Below, one piece after another: positions 42,973-52,712 of a DNA stretch of 55,409 nt. Numbering within the stretch: the stretch's first letter is position 1; every line of letters begins with the position of its first letter. The position numbers and the translations under genes are program-made. This DNA comes from Alphaproteobacteria bacterium (GTDB taxonomy: Bacteria > Myxococcota_A > UBA796 > GCA-2862545). The stretch covers positions 1 to 55,409 of the forward strand of contig JACKEQ010000134.1 in assembly GCA_020632885.1 (NCBI GenBank), written 5' to 3'. The notes beneath the pieces are model-generated. The model was not told where the DNA came from, searched no databases, and was given only the letters and a program-made list of their open reading frames with translations.

Positions 42973-44514
42973 ATGGTCGGGATCGGTGCCTGGGTCTGGT
43001 TGTCAGCTTGTGGTGGCGACGAAGTGGGGACCGATCGGACGGGCCACGAAACGGGTACGACCGACAACACGGGTGTGACGCCGACAGAGCCAACCGGACT
43101 CGTCGAGGACTGCCACCCGGAGCTGACGATCACACCGACCCCGGGACCGACGGGCACGCTCCTCCGGCTGGACGTGACCTCCATCCCAGCGGCCCCCGTC
43201 GCCGCCCGGTGCGTCGCGGCCGAGAGCGCCGACGAGGTCCTTCTCGTGGAGGACCCGACCGTCGCCGAGACGCACGAGCTCCACGTCATCGGTCTCCTCG
43301 CGGACCGTGACTACACCTGCCGCGCGGTCGCGGTCTGCTCGCCCGGTGCCGCGTCCCCGTCGGTGGTCCACCACACGCCGCCCCCACCATCGACGTTCTC
43401 CCGGTTCGACATCGAACGGGTGCCGGGGCTCACCGAGACCGGCGCGTACACGCTGACCCAGTGGCGACGCCAACAGCAGGACACGGCCCCCTGGATGATC
43501 GTCTGGGACCGCGAGGGTCGCCCGCGGTGGTGGATGGAGATGAGCACCACGATGAACGTGGCGTTCGAGGCGTTGTGGGATCCCGCCACCCAGACCATCC
43601 TGTACGGGGGAGGCCGCAGTGACCTTGGAACCCCGACGACCGTGGACCTCTGGCAAGGCATCGTCGAGCCGGCGCCGCTGCCGCTGTGGGGTGCCAACGA
43701 CTTCCACCACGACGCCAAGCGCCTCGAGGACGGTCGGATGCTCTCCCTCCAGGCCGTCCCGAACAGCCTGGGCCCGCTCTCCTGGGAAGGCTTCGGCATC
43801 CGTCTCTGGAACCCCGTCGAGAGCCGCGTGGACTACGAGTTGGACAGCCAGACGCTCGTGGACGCGGGCAAGCTCCCACCCGGTCTCGCGGGTCTGGACG
43901 CCTACCACGCGAACTGGGTCGACCTGAAGGAGACGCCGGACGGCGCGGTGCTCTACGTCTCGCTGTACACCCTCAAGTGGCTGCTCGCGATCGACGTCGA
44001 GACCAGCGAGGTGCTCTGGACGCTCGGCTCGGGTCTCGGCTGGAACGTCGTGGACGCCGACGGCACGCCGCTCACCGACGACGACCTGCCCCAGGCCCTC
44101 CACGGAGCCGAGGTTCGCGGGGACGAGTTCCTGGTGTACGACAACGGCGTCCAGCGACTGGAGTCCCGGGCCGAGCGGTGGCGGATCGACCCGACCACGC
44201 GCACGGCGACACGGCTCTGGTGGTGGACCGAGCCCGACTGGTTCGAGCCGGTGGTCGGAGACATCGACGACCTCGGCAACAGCCGGGTCCTGATCACCCA
44301 GGCCGTCACCGGATACACGAGACACCACCTCCGCATCGTCGAGGTGGACACGGCCACGAAGCAGGTCGTGAACCGCATGGTCGCCACCTCGAACAACATC
44401 GGCGGGTACCGCGCGGAGCGCTACGGCGGCTGCGACTTGTTCTGCCACGCCCGCGAGTGTCCCGAGCTCGCTGCGCGGGACGCCGAGCTCGAGCACCTCT
44501 TCGCGCTCCCATGA
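42973..44514 (+). CDS. Arylsulfotransferase-like (ASST) lipoprotein
   Basis: A 513-residue protein from ATG 42973 with GGGAG upstream. MVGIGAWVWLSACGG supplies a lipobox, followed by a Thr/Gly/Asp spacer (about 15-45). A fibronectin-like segment ends near residue 140. The main domain is a beta-propeller with the arylsulfotransferase pattern: FHHDAKRLEDGRML, LDAYHANWVDLKETPDGAVL, and ALHGAEVRGDEFLVYDNG, where spaced histidines would hold the sulfate-transfer site. Bacterial ASST enzymes move sulfate between phenols in the periplasm; here activity is inferred. The last residues (DLFCHARECPEL) carry two Cys that may form a disulfide. It converges with the next gene, with three bases between stops. 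Confidence 0.75.
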   Translation: MVGIGAWVWLSACGGDEVGTDRTGHETGTTDNTGVTPTEPTGLVEDCHPELTITPTPGPTGTLLRLDVTSIPAAPVAARCVAAESADEVLLVEDPTVAETHELHVIGLLADRDYTCRAVAVCSPGAASPSVVHHTPPPPSTFSRFDIERVPGLTETGAYTLTQWRRQQQDTAPWMIVWDREGRPRWWMEMSTTMNVAFEALWDPATQTILYGGGRSDLGTPTTVDLWQGIVEPAPLPLWGANDFHHDAKRLEDGRMLSLQAVPNSLGPLSWEGFGIRLWNPVESRVDYELDSQTLVDAGKLPPGLAGLDAYHANWVDLKETPDGAVLYVSLYTLKWLLAIDVETSEVLWTLGSGLGWNVVDADGTPLTDDDLPQALHGAEVRGDEFLVYDNGVQRLESRAERWRIDPTTRTATRLWWWTEPDWFEPVVGDIDDLGNSRVLITQAVTGYTRHHLRIVEVDTATKQVVNRMVATSNNIGGYRAERYGGCDLFCHARECPELAARDAELEHLFALP

Positions 44515-44517
44515 CCT

Positions 44518-45540
44518 TCAGCGGGAGACCAGCGCCGCCCACCGGTCCTTGATCGCGGCCGCCCCCGTGGACACACGCTCCACGAAGCCCGGCGCCCAGG
44601 GTCGCAGCGCCAGATCGGACAGCGGAGGCGCACCGTCGGGTGGCGGGACGTCGGGCAGCGCCGCGTACATGTCCCCCTCCACGACGACGGCCTGTCCCTC
44701 CTCGGACATCAACAGGTCCACCACCGCCCGCGCACCCGCAGGGTTGGGGCAGCCCGCGGTGATCGCGACCGGACCGGGGATCACGACCGCGCCGTCGGTG
44801 GGGAAGATCGGCACCGCGGAGGTGTGCGGCGCTGCGAGCAGGTTCTCCAGCAGGATCGCGCCCACGGGACGCTCGCCCGAGTCCAGCCGCTGGAGCACCG
44901 CCGATCCGCCGCCCGCCGCCACCAGCCCGTTGGCCTGCAGCGCGTCGACCCAGTCCCAGCCAGGCTGCTCGGCCCAGAACGACAGCAGCGTGAAGTTCGT
45001 GCCGGACGCGAGCGGGTCGCCCATCGTGAACCGGTCGCGGAACGCGGAGCCGGTCAGATCCGCGAAGGCGGTCGGCCGCTCGGACTCGGGGACCCGATCG
45101 CCGTTGGCCGCGAGCACCATCAGCGACAACCGGGCAGCGAGCCAGGCGCCGTCGGGGTCGACGAGCGATCGGTCGATGCGCAGGGCGGTGGGCGGGAGGT
45201 AGGGCTGCAGCCGCCCCTCGGCGTCGAGCTTCGCGTACCAGAACGGGTCCGAGGTCAGCAGCACGCACGCCGGGGAGGAACCCGCCGCCCACTCGGCCTC
45301 GACGCGCTGGGCGACCTTCTCCGAGCCGGCCTGGAAGAACGAGGGCTCGAGCTTCGGGTAGCGCTGGCGGACCAGGGCCTCGAAGCGCTCGACCACGTGC
45401 GGGTACATCGAGGTGTAGACCCAGACCTCGCCCTCGGGCTCGCTGCCCGGGCAGTCCGCGGCGACGGGGCCCGACGGGGCACCGACCTCGACGCGGCAGG
45501 CGACGGCCGCGAGCACCAGCAGGGACGACAGGGAACGCAC
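44518..45540 (-). CDS. Periplasmic iron-binding-type (AfuA/FutA-like) substrate-binding lipoprotein
   Basis: About 340 residues from the GTG at 45540-45538; the frame allows GTG 45555 as well. The N-terminus MRSLSSLLVLAAVACRVEVG has a lipobox. The domain starts VWVYTSMYPHVVERFEALVR, typical of family-1 ferric-iron binding proteins (YTSxxxxxxxxLxxxF), with SDPFWYAKLDAEGRLQPY, MVLAANGDRVP, MGDPLASGTNFTLLSFWAEQ and a final AVVIPGPVAITAGCPNPAGA. Such proteins deliver Fe3+ or small anions to an ABC importer. No permease or ATPase gene is near, so it may serve a distant transporter or act as a sensor. Confidence 0.85.
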   Translation of the reverse strand: MRSLSSLLVLAAVACRVEVGAPSGPVAADCPGSEPEGEVWVYTSMYPHVVERFEALVRQRYPKLEPSFFQAGSEKVAQRVEAEWAAGSSPACVLLTSDPFWYAKLDAEGRLQPYLPPTALRIDRSLVDPDGAWLAARLSLMVLAANGDRVPESERPTAFADLTGSAFRDRFTMGDPLASGTNFTLLSFWAEQPGWDWVDALQANGLVAAGGGSAVLQRLDSGERPVGAILLENLLAAPHTSAVPIFPTDGAVVIPGPVAITAGCPNPAGARAVVDLLMSEEGQAVVVEGDMYAALPDVPPPDGAPPLSDLALRPWAPGFVERVSTGAAAIKDRWAALVSR

Positions 45541-45559
45541 GCGCGCACCGTACACCGGT

Positions 45560-45754
45560 TCAGCCGGTGGTGGGCACCACCGCGAGCACGCCCCAGGCGA
45601 GCATCGCGACCGAGAACGCGACGACGAGACCGAGCTCCACGGGGTTCACGCGGCGCTCGGTCCCCTCCAGGCGGCGGTGGGCGCGGCGACGGACCCGCTC
45701 GAGGCGCTCCGGATCCGGGGGGAGCTGCACCAGGTGTGGATCCCAGGGGTTCAC
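45560..45754 (-). CDS. 64-residue single-span membrane protein, candidate anti-sigma partner
   Basis: Starts with GTG 45754, which overlaps the sigma-factor stop as GTGA, so translation is coupled. The first ~35 residues are soluble and basic (PERLERVRRRAHRRLEG), and one membrane helix follows (LGLVVAFSVAMLAWGVLAVV). Anti-sigma factors are typically co-transcribed inner-membrane proteins with a cytosolic N-terminus that binds the sigma factor. This one is much shorter than usual and lacks a zinc-binding HxxxCxxC motif, so the role is inferred from position only. Confidence 0.65.
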   Translation of the reverse strand: MNPWDPHLVQLPPDPERLERVRRRAHRRLEGTERRVNPVELGLVVAFSVAMLAWGVLAVVPTTG

Positions 45755-46293
45755 GGCTCACCTCCCACGGCGTCGGACAGGATGCGGCGGGCGCGCGCCA
45801 GGCGCTGGCGGACCGCCTCGGGGCTCAGCGACAGCACCGTCGCCGCCTCGCTCGGCTCCAGGTGCTCGATCAGGACCAGCAACGCGACCTCCCTGAGCTT
45901 GTCGGGCATTTCGGCGAGCGCCTGCTCCACGCGGCGCGCGGTGTCGGTGGCCGCCGCGAGCTCGAGCGGGGTGGGCGTCGAGCCCCGGACCGCCTGGGCG
46001 GCGAGCTCGGCCAGGCGCACACCGTCGAGCCAGGCCCATCGTCGGTGGCTGCGCCACAGGTTGCGCGCGACCGTGAACAGCCAGGCCCGCAGGTTCGTGT
46101 CCGGACGTAGCCGGCGAGCGTGCGAGGCGAGGCGCAGGAACGTCTCCTGGAGCAGCTCGTCCGCCACCTCGGTGCGCCCCGAGAGGCGCAACAGGAAGCG
46201 CCACACCGGCTCGCGGAACGCGGCGAAGGCCTCGTCGAAGGCGCGCGGGTCGCCGCGGAGCAGGGGGTGGTCGGCGTGCAGGAGGGGGTCCAC
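45751..46293 (-). CDS. ECF-type RNA polymerase sigma factor
   Basis: About 180 residues from the GTG at 46293 (MDPLLHADHPLLRGD); a TTG at 46329 is possible. Region 2 is clear (VWRFLLRLSG, ADELLQETFLRLASHARRLR, LRAWLFTVARNLWRSHRR), joined by a linker to region 4 (LREVALLVLIEHLEPSEAAT, SLSPEAVRQRLARARRILSD), which binds the -35 element. It directs RNA polymerase to a set of envelope or stress genes. The tiny membrane gene overlapping its stop is the likely regulator. The 128-base gap to the divergent secreted protein may contain an autoregulated promoter. Confidence 0.92.
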   Translation of the reverse strand: MDPLLHADHPLLRGDPRAFDEAFAAFREPVWRFLLRLSGRTEVADELLQETFLRLASHARRLRPDTNLRAWLFTVARNLWRSHRRWAWLDGVRLAELAAQAVRGSTPTPLELAAATDTARRVEQALAEMPDKLREVALLVLIEHLEPSEAATVLSLSPEAVRQRLARARRILSDAVGGEP

Positions 46294-46457
46294 GCCCGGA
46301 GCAACGCACGAGCGGGGCGGGCGTGACAACCGTCTCGCGCGAACGTCCCGCCCGATGACCGCGATCCCGCCTGTGGGGCGGATCCGTGTAGGACCGGCGC
46401 AGGGTGTGGGCGGCGGAGAGCGGACCTACGTTCGGGACACACCCAAGGAGGTCCCCG

Positions 46458-47162
46458 ATGTTCGTCCTTCTCGCCCTCGCTCCCGACGCCCTGGCCGCCG
46501 ACGTCTGCCATGCCAACGGCAACGGCAACGTGCAGCTCGTCACCAACGCCGGTCCGGGGCACGCCGGCCACAGCAACGACTTCCCGTGGTCGGTGGCCTA
46601 CGACGCGGACTGCCAGCCCATCGACATCTGGTCGAGCTGCGTCGACACCTCCCCCCTCACCGGTGTGGAGCCGATCTTCGGCGGCAGCACGTCCACCGAT
46701 CACACCTGCCTGGCGCCGCACAGCGACGAGCTGCTCCTCGATCCGGGCGAATCCCGCATCGTCTGCCAGCAGGGATCGGCGACCAACCCCTACTACCACG
46801 TCTACCACCGCTACTCGACGAGCGAGCCCTACGGCACCTGGTGCGTGGCGGGCCAGGAGCGCGAGGTGGGTCCGTGGGGCGGGGAGCTGGAGGTGGACTG
46901 CGGGACTGGCGCCACCGTGCAGTTCGCGCGGCTCAACCTCCTGGGCCAGATCACCCTCAGCCCAGCCGTGTCGTGCTCGGGGCTCGTGCCGCTCGACTTC
47001 ACGTACCCTCGCCTGCCGGGTCTGCTGTACACCGCCAACAGCGTCACGGTGGTAGCGACGGACAACGGCTACGCCGCCCCCGTCTCCGGACCGATCGCGA
47101 ACTTCGGTACCTACACGCTGAACGGCAACACCTTCTACGACCTGACGCAGCCCCCGCAGTAG
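46458..47162 (+). CDS. Secreted Cys-containing protein, unknown
   Basis: A 234-residue protein from ATG 46458, behind a textbook AAGGAGGT (46445-46452); the upstream open frame is not used. MFVLLALAPDALAADVCHAN gives a short signal peptide with cleavage after ALA. The mature part is beta-rich with paired cysteines (DVCH, DADC, SSCVD, HTCLAP, RIVCQQG, GTWCVAG, EVDCGTG, VSCSGL) suggesting disulfides, and histidines in HSNDFP. It diverges from the sigma-factor gene and may be one of its targets. No family is recognised. Confidence 0.75.
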   Translation: MFVLLALAPDALAADVCHANGNGNVQLVTNAGPGHAGHSNDFPWSVAYDADCQPIDIWSSCVDTSPLTGVEPIFGGSTSTDHTCLAPHSDELLLDPGESRIVCQQGSATNPYYHVYHRYSTSEPYGTWCVAGQEREVGPWGGELEVDCGTGATVQFARLNLLGQITLSPAVSCSGLVPLDFTYPRLPGLLYTANSVTVVATDNGYAAPVSGPIANFGTYTLNGNTFYDLTQPPQ

Positions 47163-47205
47163 CCACCGGCCCGCGCGCAACGATAGTCCGCCCGTCGGAG
47201 GTTCG

Positions 47206-47583
47206 ATGCGCGCGTGGTCGTGGGCGGTGGTGCTGGTCGGGTGCGGTGGACAGACGGGCTACTGCATCGGCGAGGTCTCGGCCGACGACCAGGACGAGGG
47301 CGTCACCGACTCCGTCTGGTACAACCCGAACGCCGTGGGCACGACCATCTGCGGAGGCATGGAGGTCTCCAAGGGCTTCTGCAACCAGCACGGGGGCACG
47401 TTCGGCAACGTCGACGACTACGAGAACGGGGCCGCGCCCTTCTGCGAGGAGAACGGCTTCACGGTGGACTGCTCGCCCGACGCGGGCAGCACCGGCAACG
47501 TCGACATCGTCACGCTGTGGGTGGAGCCGGGCACGACCTGCCCCGCGGACCCCTTCACCTCGACCTCGGACAGCTCGCTCTGA
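47206..47583 (+). CDS. Small cysteine-rich lipoprotein, unknown
   Basis: A 125-residue protein from ATG 47206 with CGGAGG upstream. MRAWSWAVVLVGCGGQTGYC has a lipobox at C13. The mature part has several cysteines (GYCIGE, TTICGG, GFCNQHGG, PFCEENGF, VDCSPD, TTCPAD) and a Thr/Ser tail. It is probably surface-exposed and disulfide-bonded. It follows the secreted protein gene after 43 bases and overlaps the frame of the next gene by about one codon. Confidence 0.7.
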   Translation: MRAWSWAVVLVGCGGQTGYCIGEVSADDQDEGVTDSVWYNPNAVGTTICGGMEVSKGFCNQHGGTFGNVDDYENGAAPFCEENGFTVDCSPDAGSTGNVDIVTLWVEPGTTCPADPFTSTSDSSL

Positions 47584-47612
47584 GCGGGCTCGATCCCACG
47601 CTGCAGCTCGCG

Positions 47613-48387
47613 GTGGTCGCCGCGGCCGTCGCCGCCGGTGCGTGTTGGGCCGCCAGCGTCCTGACCCGCGAGTACTCGTGGACGGACCGCGTGTGGTCGG
47701 TGATGCCGCCGATCTACGGCTGGATCTTCGCGGCAGGGACGGGGTTCGCGCCGCGCCCGGTGCTCGTGGCGGCGCTGATCACCGCCTGGGGTGCGCGGTT
47801 GACGTTCAACTTCTGGCGCAAGGGCGGCTACGCGCCCGGCGGCGAGGACTACCGCTGGGCCGTGCTGAAGGACCTGTTGCCGGGCTGGGCCTGGCCGCTC
47901 TTCAACGTCGCCTTCATCGCCGGCTACCAGCACGCGCTGATCCTGGGGTTCACGCTGCCTGCGTGGCGGCTGCGGGAGAGTACGGCTCCGCTGGGTCCGC
48001 TCGACGCGCTCTTCGCGCTGCTGTTCCTGCTCTTCCTGGCGGGGGAGACCCTCGCCGACCAGCAGCAGTGGGTGTTCCACCAGCACAAGCGCGCCGCGCA
48101 GGCGGAGGGCCGTCCGACCGAGCCCTTCCTCACCACCGGTTTCTTCCGCTGGTCACGCCACCCGAACTTCCTGTGCGAGCAGGCGCAGTGGTGGGTGCTC
48201 ACGCTCTTCCCGCTCGCGGCCGGGCTCCCCTGGGCGCATTGGACGGTGGGCGGAGCCGTGCTGCTGACGCTGCTCTTCGACGGCTCCACCCGGTTCACCG
48301 AGTGGATCACGCGCTCGAAGTACCCGACCTACGCGACCTACCAGCAGACGACCTCGCGCTGGATCCCCTGGCCGCCGAGAGCACCCG

Positions 48388-48398
<11 letters not shown>
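47613..48398 (+). CDS. DUF1295 / steroid 5-alpha-reductase-like membrane protein
   Basis: About 261 residues from GTG 47613. An in-frame CTG at 47580 would overlap the preceding stop and give a fuller first helix, so the true start is uncertain. It has about six membrane segments (LVAALITAWGARLTFNF, LFALLFLLFLAGETLADQQQ, VGGAVLLTLLFDGSTRF). The conserved C-terminal NADPH-site region reads FFRWSRHPNFLCEQ, the hallmark of DUF1295/isoprenylcysteine-methyltransferase-like enzymes. It probably reduces or methylates a lipid. Its end overlaps the convergent beta-helix gene by 11 bases. Confidence 0.88.
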
Positions 48399-49713
<1,315 letters not shown>

Positions 49714-49737
49714 GGTGCCTCCTGGCTCCGCAGCGTA

Positions 49738-50844
49738 TCAGAGCCCCGCGGCGCGAACGGCGCGGAGCAGCGTCGGCCAGTCGTTGGCGTCCCAGGGGCC
49801 CGACGCGTACGCCTCCACCCACGCGGCTTCGCTCGTGTCGGTGTAGATCGTGAGCCCCGACGCGAAGCGCGTGATCGGCTGCGTGTCGTTCGCGATCAGC
49901 GTGTCCGCGAGGGCCGTGCGAACGGCGCGCGCCGCGTCGGCCGTCGCGAGGTCCGCGCTCGTCGCCGCCTCGTCGGCGAGGGACCCGAGGTCGAGCCAGA
50001 ACTCCGGCCAGCGCAGGGCGACCCCGCGCGCCTGGTGGCGGGCGTCCGCGAACTCCGCGAGGCCGTCCGCGCGCGCCAGGTAGGCGTCGGCGAGCGCGTC
50101 GACCGCGTCGCTCAGCGCGTCCACGGTGCGCAGGTCCACCGTCGACCACGTGAGCTCGCCGGCGTCGTGCGCGCTGTGCGCCAGCGCCTCGCCGACCCAG
50201 GCCGCGTCCGCGTCGACGGGGAGGAACGGGAACACCTCGTCGTACTCGAGCCCGTGTCCGCCCACCGTCGCCTCGCTGGCGGTCACGACGTCCGCGAGCC
50301 CGCGGAGCGCGTGCGCGACCTCCCACTCGCCCATGTTGCACGCGTCGAACGCCACCACGTCGATCGGCGCACCGCGCGCGTCGACCAGCGGCTGGAGTCC
50401 GGCCTGCAGCTCGCCGTCGAGGGACATGCGGTCGTGGTCCGTCTCGTCCGACGCGATCCAGAAGCCGCCGCCGTGGTTCCAGAGCACGACGACGACGTGG
50501 TCCGCGGGCGCGGTCGCGTCCGCCCACAGCAGGAAGTCGGCGAGCTCCGCCTCGGAGCCCATGTCGACCTCGCCGAGATCCTCGAGCACCGGGCTCACGA
50601 CCCGACGGCTCCGGTCGGCGACGATCTCGTACCGCCGGGTCCCCGTCCAGTCGCCGTCGCGCGGATCGTGGCCCTCGATCCGATCGGCCTGGACGAGGAT
50701 CCGTACGTCCGGGCCGACGGCGCGCTCGAGCTCGTCGAGGTCGGACACCACGTACCGCTCGAGGTCGTTGTCCCCGTCCATCCACACCGCCACCGTCCAG
50801 GTGTCGGCGCGGGCGGCGGTGACGAGCATCGCGAGAAGCCACAT
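49738..50844 (-). CDS. Clostripain-family (C11) cysteine protease, secreted
   Basis: A 368-residue protein from ATG 50844. MWLLAMLVTAARADTWTVAV looks like a short signal peptide with cleavage after ARA. The caspase-like fold shows the catalytic pair H124 in LWNHGGG and C169 in FDACNMGEWEVA. DGDNDLERYVVSDLDELERA near the start and ASEATVGGHGLEYDEV after the catalytic Cys are standard for the family. It should cleave after Arg or Lys in the periplasm or outside the cell. It is shorter than classical clostripain and lacks an obvious self-cleavage linker. The beta-helix gene follows in the same direction. Confidence 0.9.
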   Translation of the reverse strand: MWLLAMLVTAARADTWTVAVWMDGDNDLERYVVSDLDELERAVGPDVRILVQADRIEGHDPRDGDWTGTRRYEIVADRSRRVVSPVLEDLGEVDMGSEAELADFLLWADATAPADHVVVVLWNHGGGFWIASDETDHDRMSLDGELQAGLQPLVDARGAPIDVVAFDACNMGEWEVAHALRGLADVVTASEATVGGHGLEYDEVFPFLPVDADAAWVGEALAHSAHDAGELTWSTVDLRTVDALSDAVDALADAYLARADGLAEFADARHQARGVALRWPEFWLDLGSLADEAATSADLATADAARAVRTALADTLIANDTQPITRFASGLTIYTDTSEAAWVEAYASGPWDANDWPTLLRAVRAAGL

Positions 50845-50902
50845 GGAACCCCCACCCTACCGGCCATGGGGCTATCCACCCCCGGTCACGGTCGCCAGCG
50901 GG

Positions 50903-51754
50903 TCACAGCTCGTGGCCGACGAACACCTGCATCGACGCGTGGTGGCGGGCGAGCTCCTCGAGCCATCCCAGGCTCTCCACGTTCCGCTCGTGGTCCTCGG
51001 TGTACGTCCCCGGCGCCACCCCGTGGTCCCAGCCCCAGCGCGTGTGCGAGCAGTCGCCCGTGAACAGCACCGGACCGTCTTCGGTGCGGGCCAGGTAGGC
51101 CGTGCTCCCTGGGGTGTGGCCCGGGACCGACAGCGCCCAGAGCGAGCCGTCACCGATCACGTCCACCGCGTGCGGCACGGTCTCGAGCGGCGGGGCGGTG
51201 TCGTAGCTCCACAGCATCAGGGGGTGGTCGCCGAGCGCGCGGGCGAACGTGCCCTGGCTCATGCGGGACATGAAGTCCCGGGGCGCCTCGTCGCCCGGGC
51301 CGAGCATCACCGGGACGCCGGACGGCACGTCGGGCAGGCCGAGCACGTGGTCGAGGTGGGAGTGGGTCAGCAGCACCGCCGACAAGGGACTCCGACCCTC
51401 GATGATGTCGCCCAGCGGCTCCTCCGTCTCGATCTCCTTCGTGAACATCGCCAGCAGCCCACGGACGGGGAGGCCATCCCGGGGCACGCCGGTGTCGATC
51501 ACGAAGGTGCCAGCGGTGGGGTGCTCGAGGACGTGGACGGGCAGCACGATGTCGCGGCGCTCGTCGGGGACCTCGGCCGCGCGCGGATCGTCCAGGTCGA
51601 TGAGCCCCTTGGCGGGCACCGACCAGCGCGCCGAGACGAACGCCGTGTGCCGCAGCGGACCCGGCGCGTCGAGGTCCACCTCGGACGAGGCGTGGACCGG
51701 CGCGAGGCGGGTGGTGACGGAATGGGAGCAGGCGACGAGCAGCGCGAACCACAT
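50903..51754 (-). CDS. Metallo-beta-lactamase-fold lipoprotein
   Basis: A 283-residue protein from ATG 51754 behind GGAGGT. MWFALLVACSHSVTTRLAPV has a lipobox at C9. The metal site is H131-S-H133-L-D135-H136, with a later His in SVPGHTPGSTAYL, the bridging Asp in LFTGDCS, and the last His in VFVGHEL. The arrangement is closest to lactonase-type (AHL-lactonase-like) hydrolases. It would hydrolyse an ester or lactone outside the cytoplasm. It diverges from a LysR gene, with a palindrome-rich gap between them that suggests LysR control. Confidence 0.87.
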   Translation of the reverse strand: MWFALLVACSHSVTTRLAPVHASSEVDLDAPGPLRHTAFVSARWSVPAKGLIDLDDPRAAEVPDERRDIVLPVHVLEHPTAGTFVIDTGVPRDGLPVRGLLAMFTKEIETEEPLGDIIEGRSPLSAVLLTHSHLDHVLGLPDVPSGVPVMLGPGDEAPRDFMSRMSQGTFARALGDHPLMLWSYDTAPPLETVPHAVDVIGDGSLWALSVPGHTPGSTAYLARTEDGPVLFTGDCSHTRWGWDHGVAPGTYTEDHERNVESLGWLEELARHHASMQVFVGHEL

Positions 51755-51783
51755 CAGGGACCTCCGACGTGGGAACTGTCACC

Positions 51784-51840
51784 CACCCTCGAATGGATGA
51801 CCTCGTCCAATGGAGGGTGTTATCCATCCAAAAATGGATG
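51784..51840. promoter_or_regulatory. Palindromic LysR operator candidate between divergent genes
   Basis: The gap between the lactonase-like gene and the LysR gene contains nested inverted repeats. CACCCTC (51784-51790) pairs with GAGGGTG (51813-51819), and CATCCA-AAAA-TGGATG (51825-51840) is a perfect palindrome that includes the LysR start codon. Further TGGATG and CCAT copies lie between. Divergent genes around such repeats are the usual LysR autoregulatory layout. Confidence 0.55.
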
Positions 51841-52709
51841 CTCCATCGAATTGGGACGACTGGCGGCTGGTCCACGCCGCGCACGCGCACGGCAGCTTCA
51901 CGGCTGCGGCGGCCGCGCTCGGCCTCGGGCAGGCCACGCTCTCGCGCCGCATCGCGCGCGCCGAGGAGCGGCTGGGGCACCGGCTCTTCGACCGCCACCG
52001 CACGGGCCTCGTCCCCACCCCTGCGCTGCGCGCCCTGCTGCCCCACCTCGAAGCGATGGCGAGCGCCACGCTGGGCGCGGATCTCGCCGCCGACGGGCTC
52101 GAGGCCGAGGCCTCCGGGGTGGTCCGGGTGGCGGCGCCGCCGGGGATGTGCGCCGACTGGCTGCCGCGGGTGGCGTTGCGTCTGCGGGAGAGCCACCCCC
52201 GGGTCACGCTGGAGGTCCTCGCCGACATCCGCGCCCGCGACCTCGACCGCCGGGAGGCCGATCTCGCGGTCCGCGCGATGCCGACGCTCCGCGGCGACCT
52301 GCTGGCCCGCAAGGTGCTGACGGTGACGGGAGGGATCTACGGCGCGCCGGCGCTGGTGGCGACACTGCCCGCGCACCCCGACCCCGCGACGCTCCCGGTG
52401 GTCGGCTGGTCCACGGAGTTGGCGGACATCCCGCTCGCCCGCTTCCTCGACCGCTTGTTTCCCGAGCCCGTCCTGCGGACCAACGACTACCTGGTCTTGC
52501 GGGCGGCGGTGGTCGCCGGCGTCGGGGTCTCGCTGTTCGGCCACGACGAGGCGGCCCACCTGGGGCTCGTTCCCGTCGACGTGCCCCTGCCGGTCGCCGC
52601 CGGCATGGACGTGTACGTCGTGGTCCACCGCGCGCTGCGTCACGTCCCCCGGGTGGCGGCCGTGCTCGAGGCGGTGGACGCCGTCGTCGCGGAGGCGGCT
52701 CGAGGGTGA
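51834..52709 (+). CDS. LysR-family transcriptional regulator
   Basis: About 291 residues from ATG 51834; ATG 51810 is in frame but would place the operator-like palindrome in the coding region. The helix-turn-helix is at the N-terminus (NWDDWRLVHAAHAHGSFTAA, then GLGQATLSRRIARAEERLGH). The effector domain starts at GVVRVAAPPGMCADWLPRVA and ends VVVHRALRHVPRVAAVLEAV, of the type with a substrate-binding-protein fold. LysR regulators act as tetramers on divergent promoters. The neighbouring lactonase-like lipoprotein is the probable target; the inducer is unknown. Confidence 0.9.
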   Translation: MDAPSNWDDWRLVHAAHAHGSFTAAAAALGLGQATLSRRIARAEERLGHRLFDRHRTGLVPTPALRALLPHLEAMASATLGADLAADGLEAEASGVVRVAAPPGMCADWLPRVALRLRESHPRVTLEVLADIRARDLDRREADLAVRAMPTLRGDLLARKVLTVTGGIYGAPALVATLPAHPDPATLPVVGWSTELADIPLARFLDRLFPEPVLRTNDYLVLRAAVVAGVGVSLFGHDEAAHLGLVPVDVPLPVAAGMDVYVVVHRALRHVPRVAAVLEAVDAVVAEAARG

Positions 52710-52712
52710 CCC

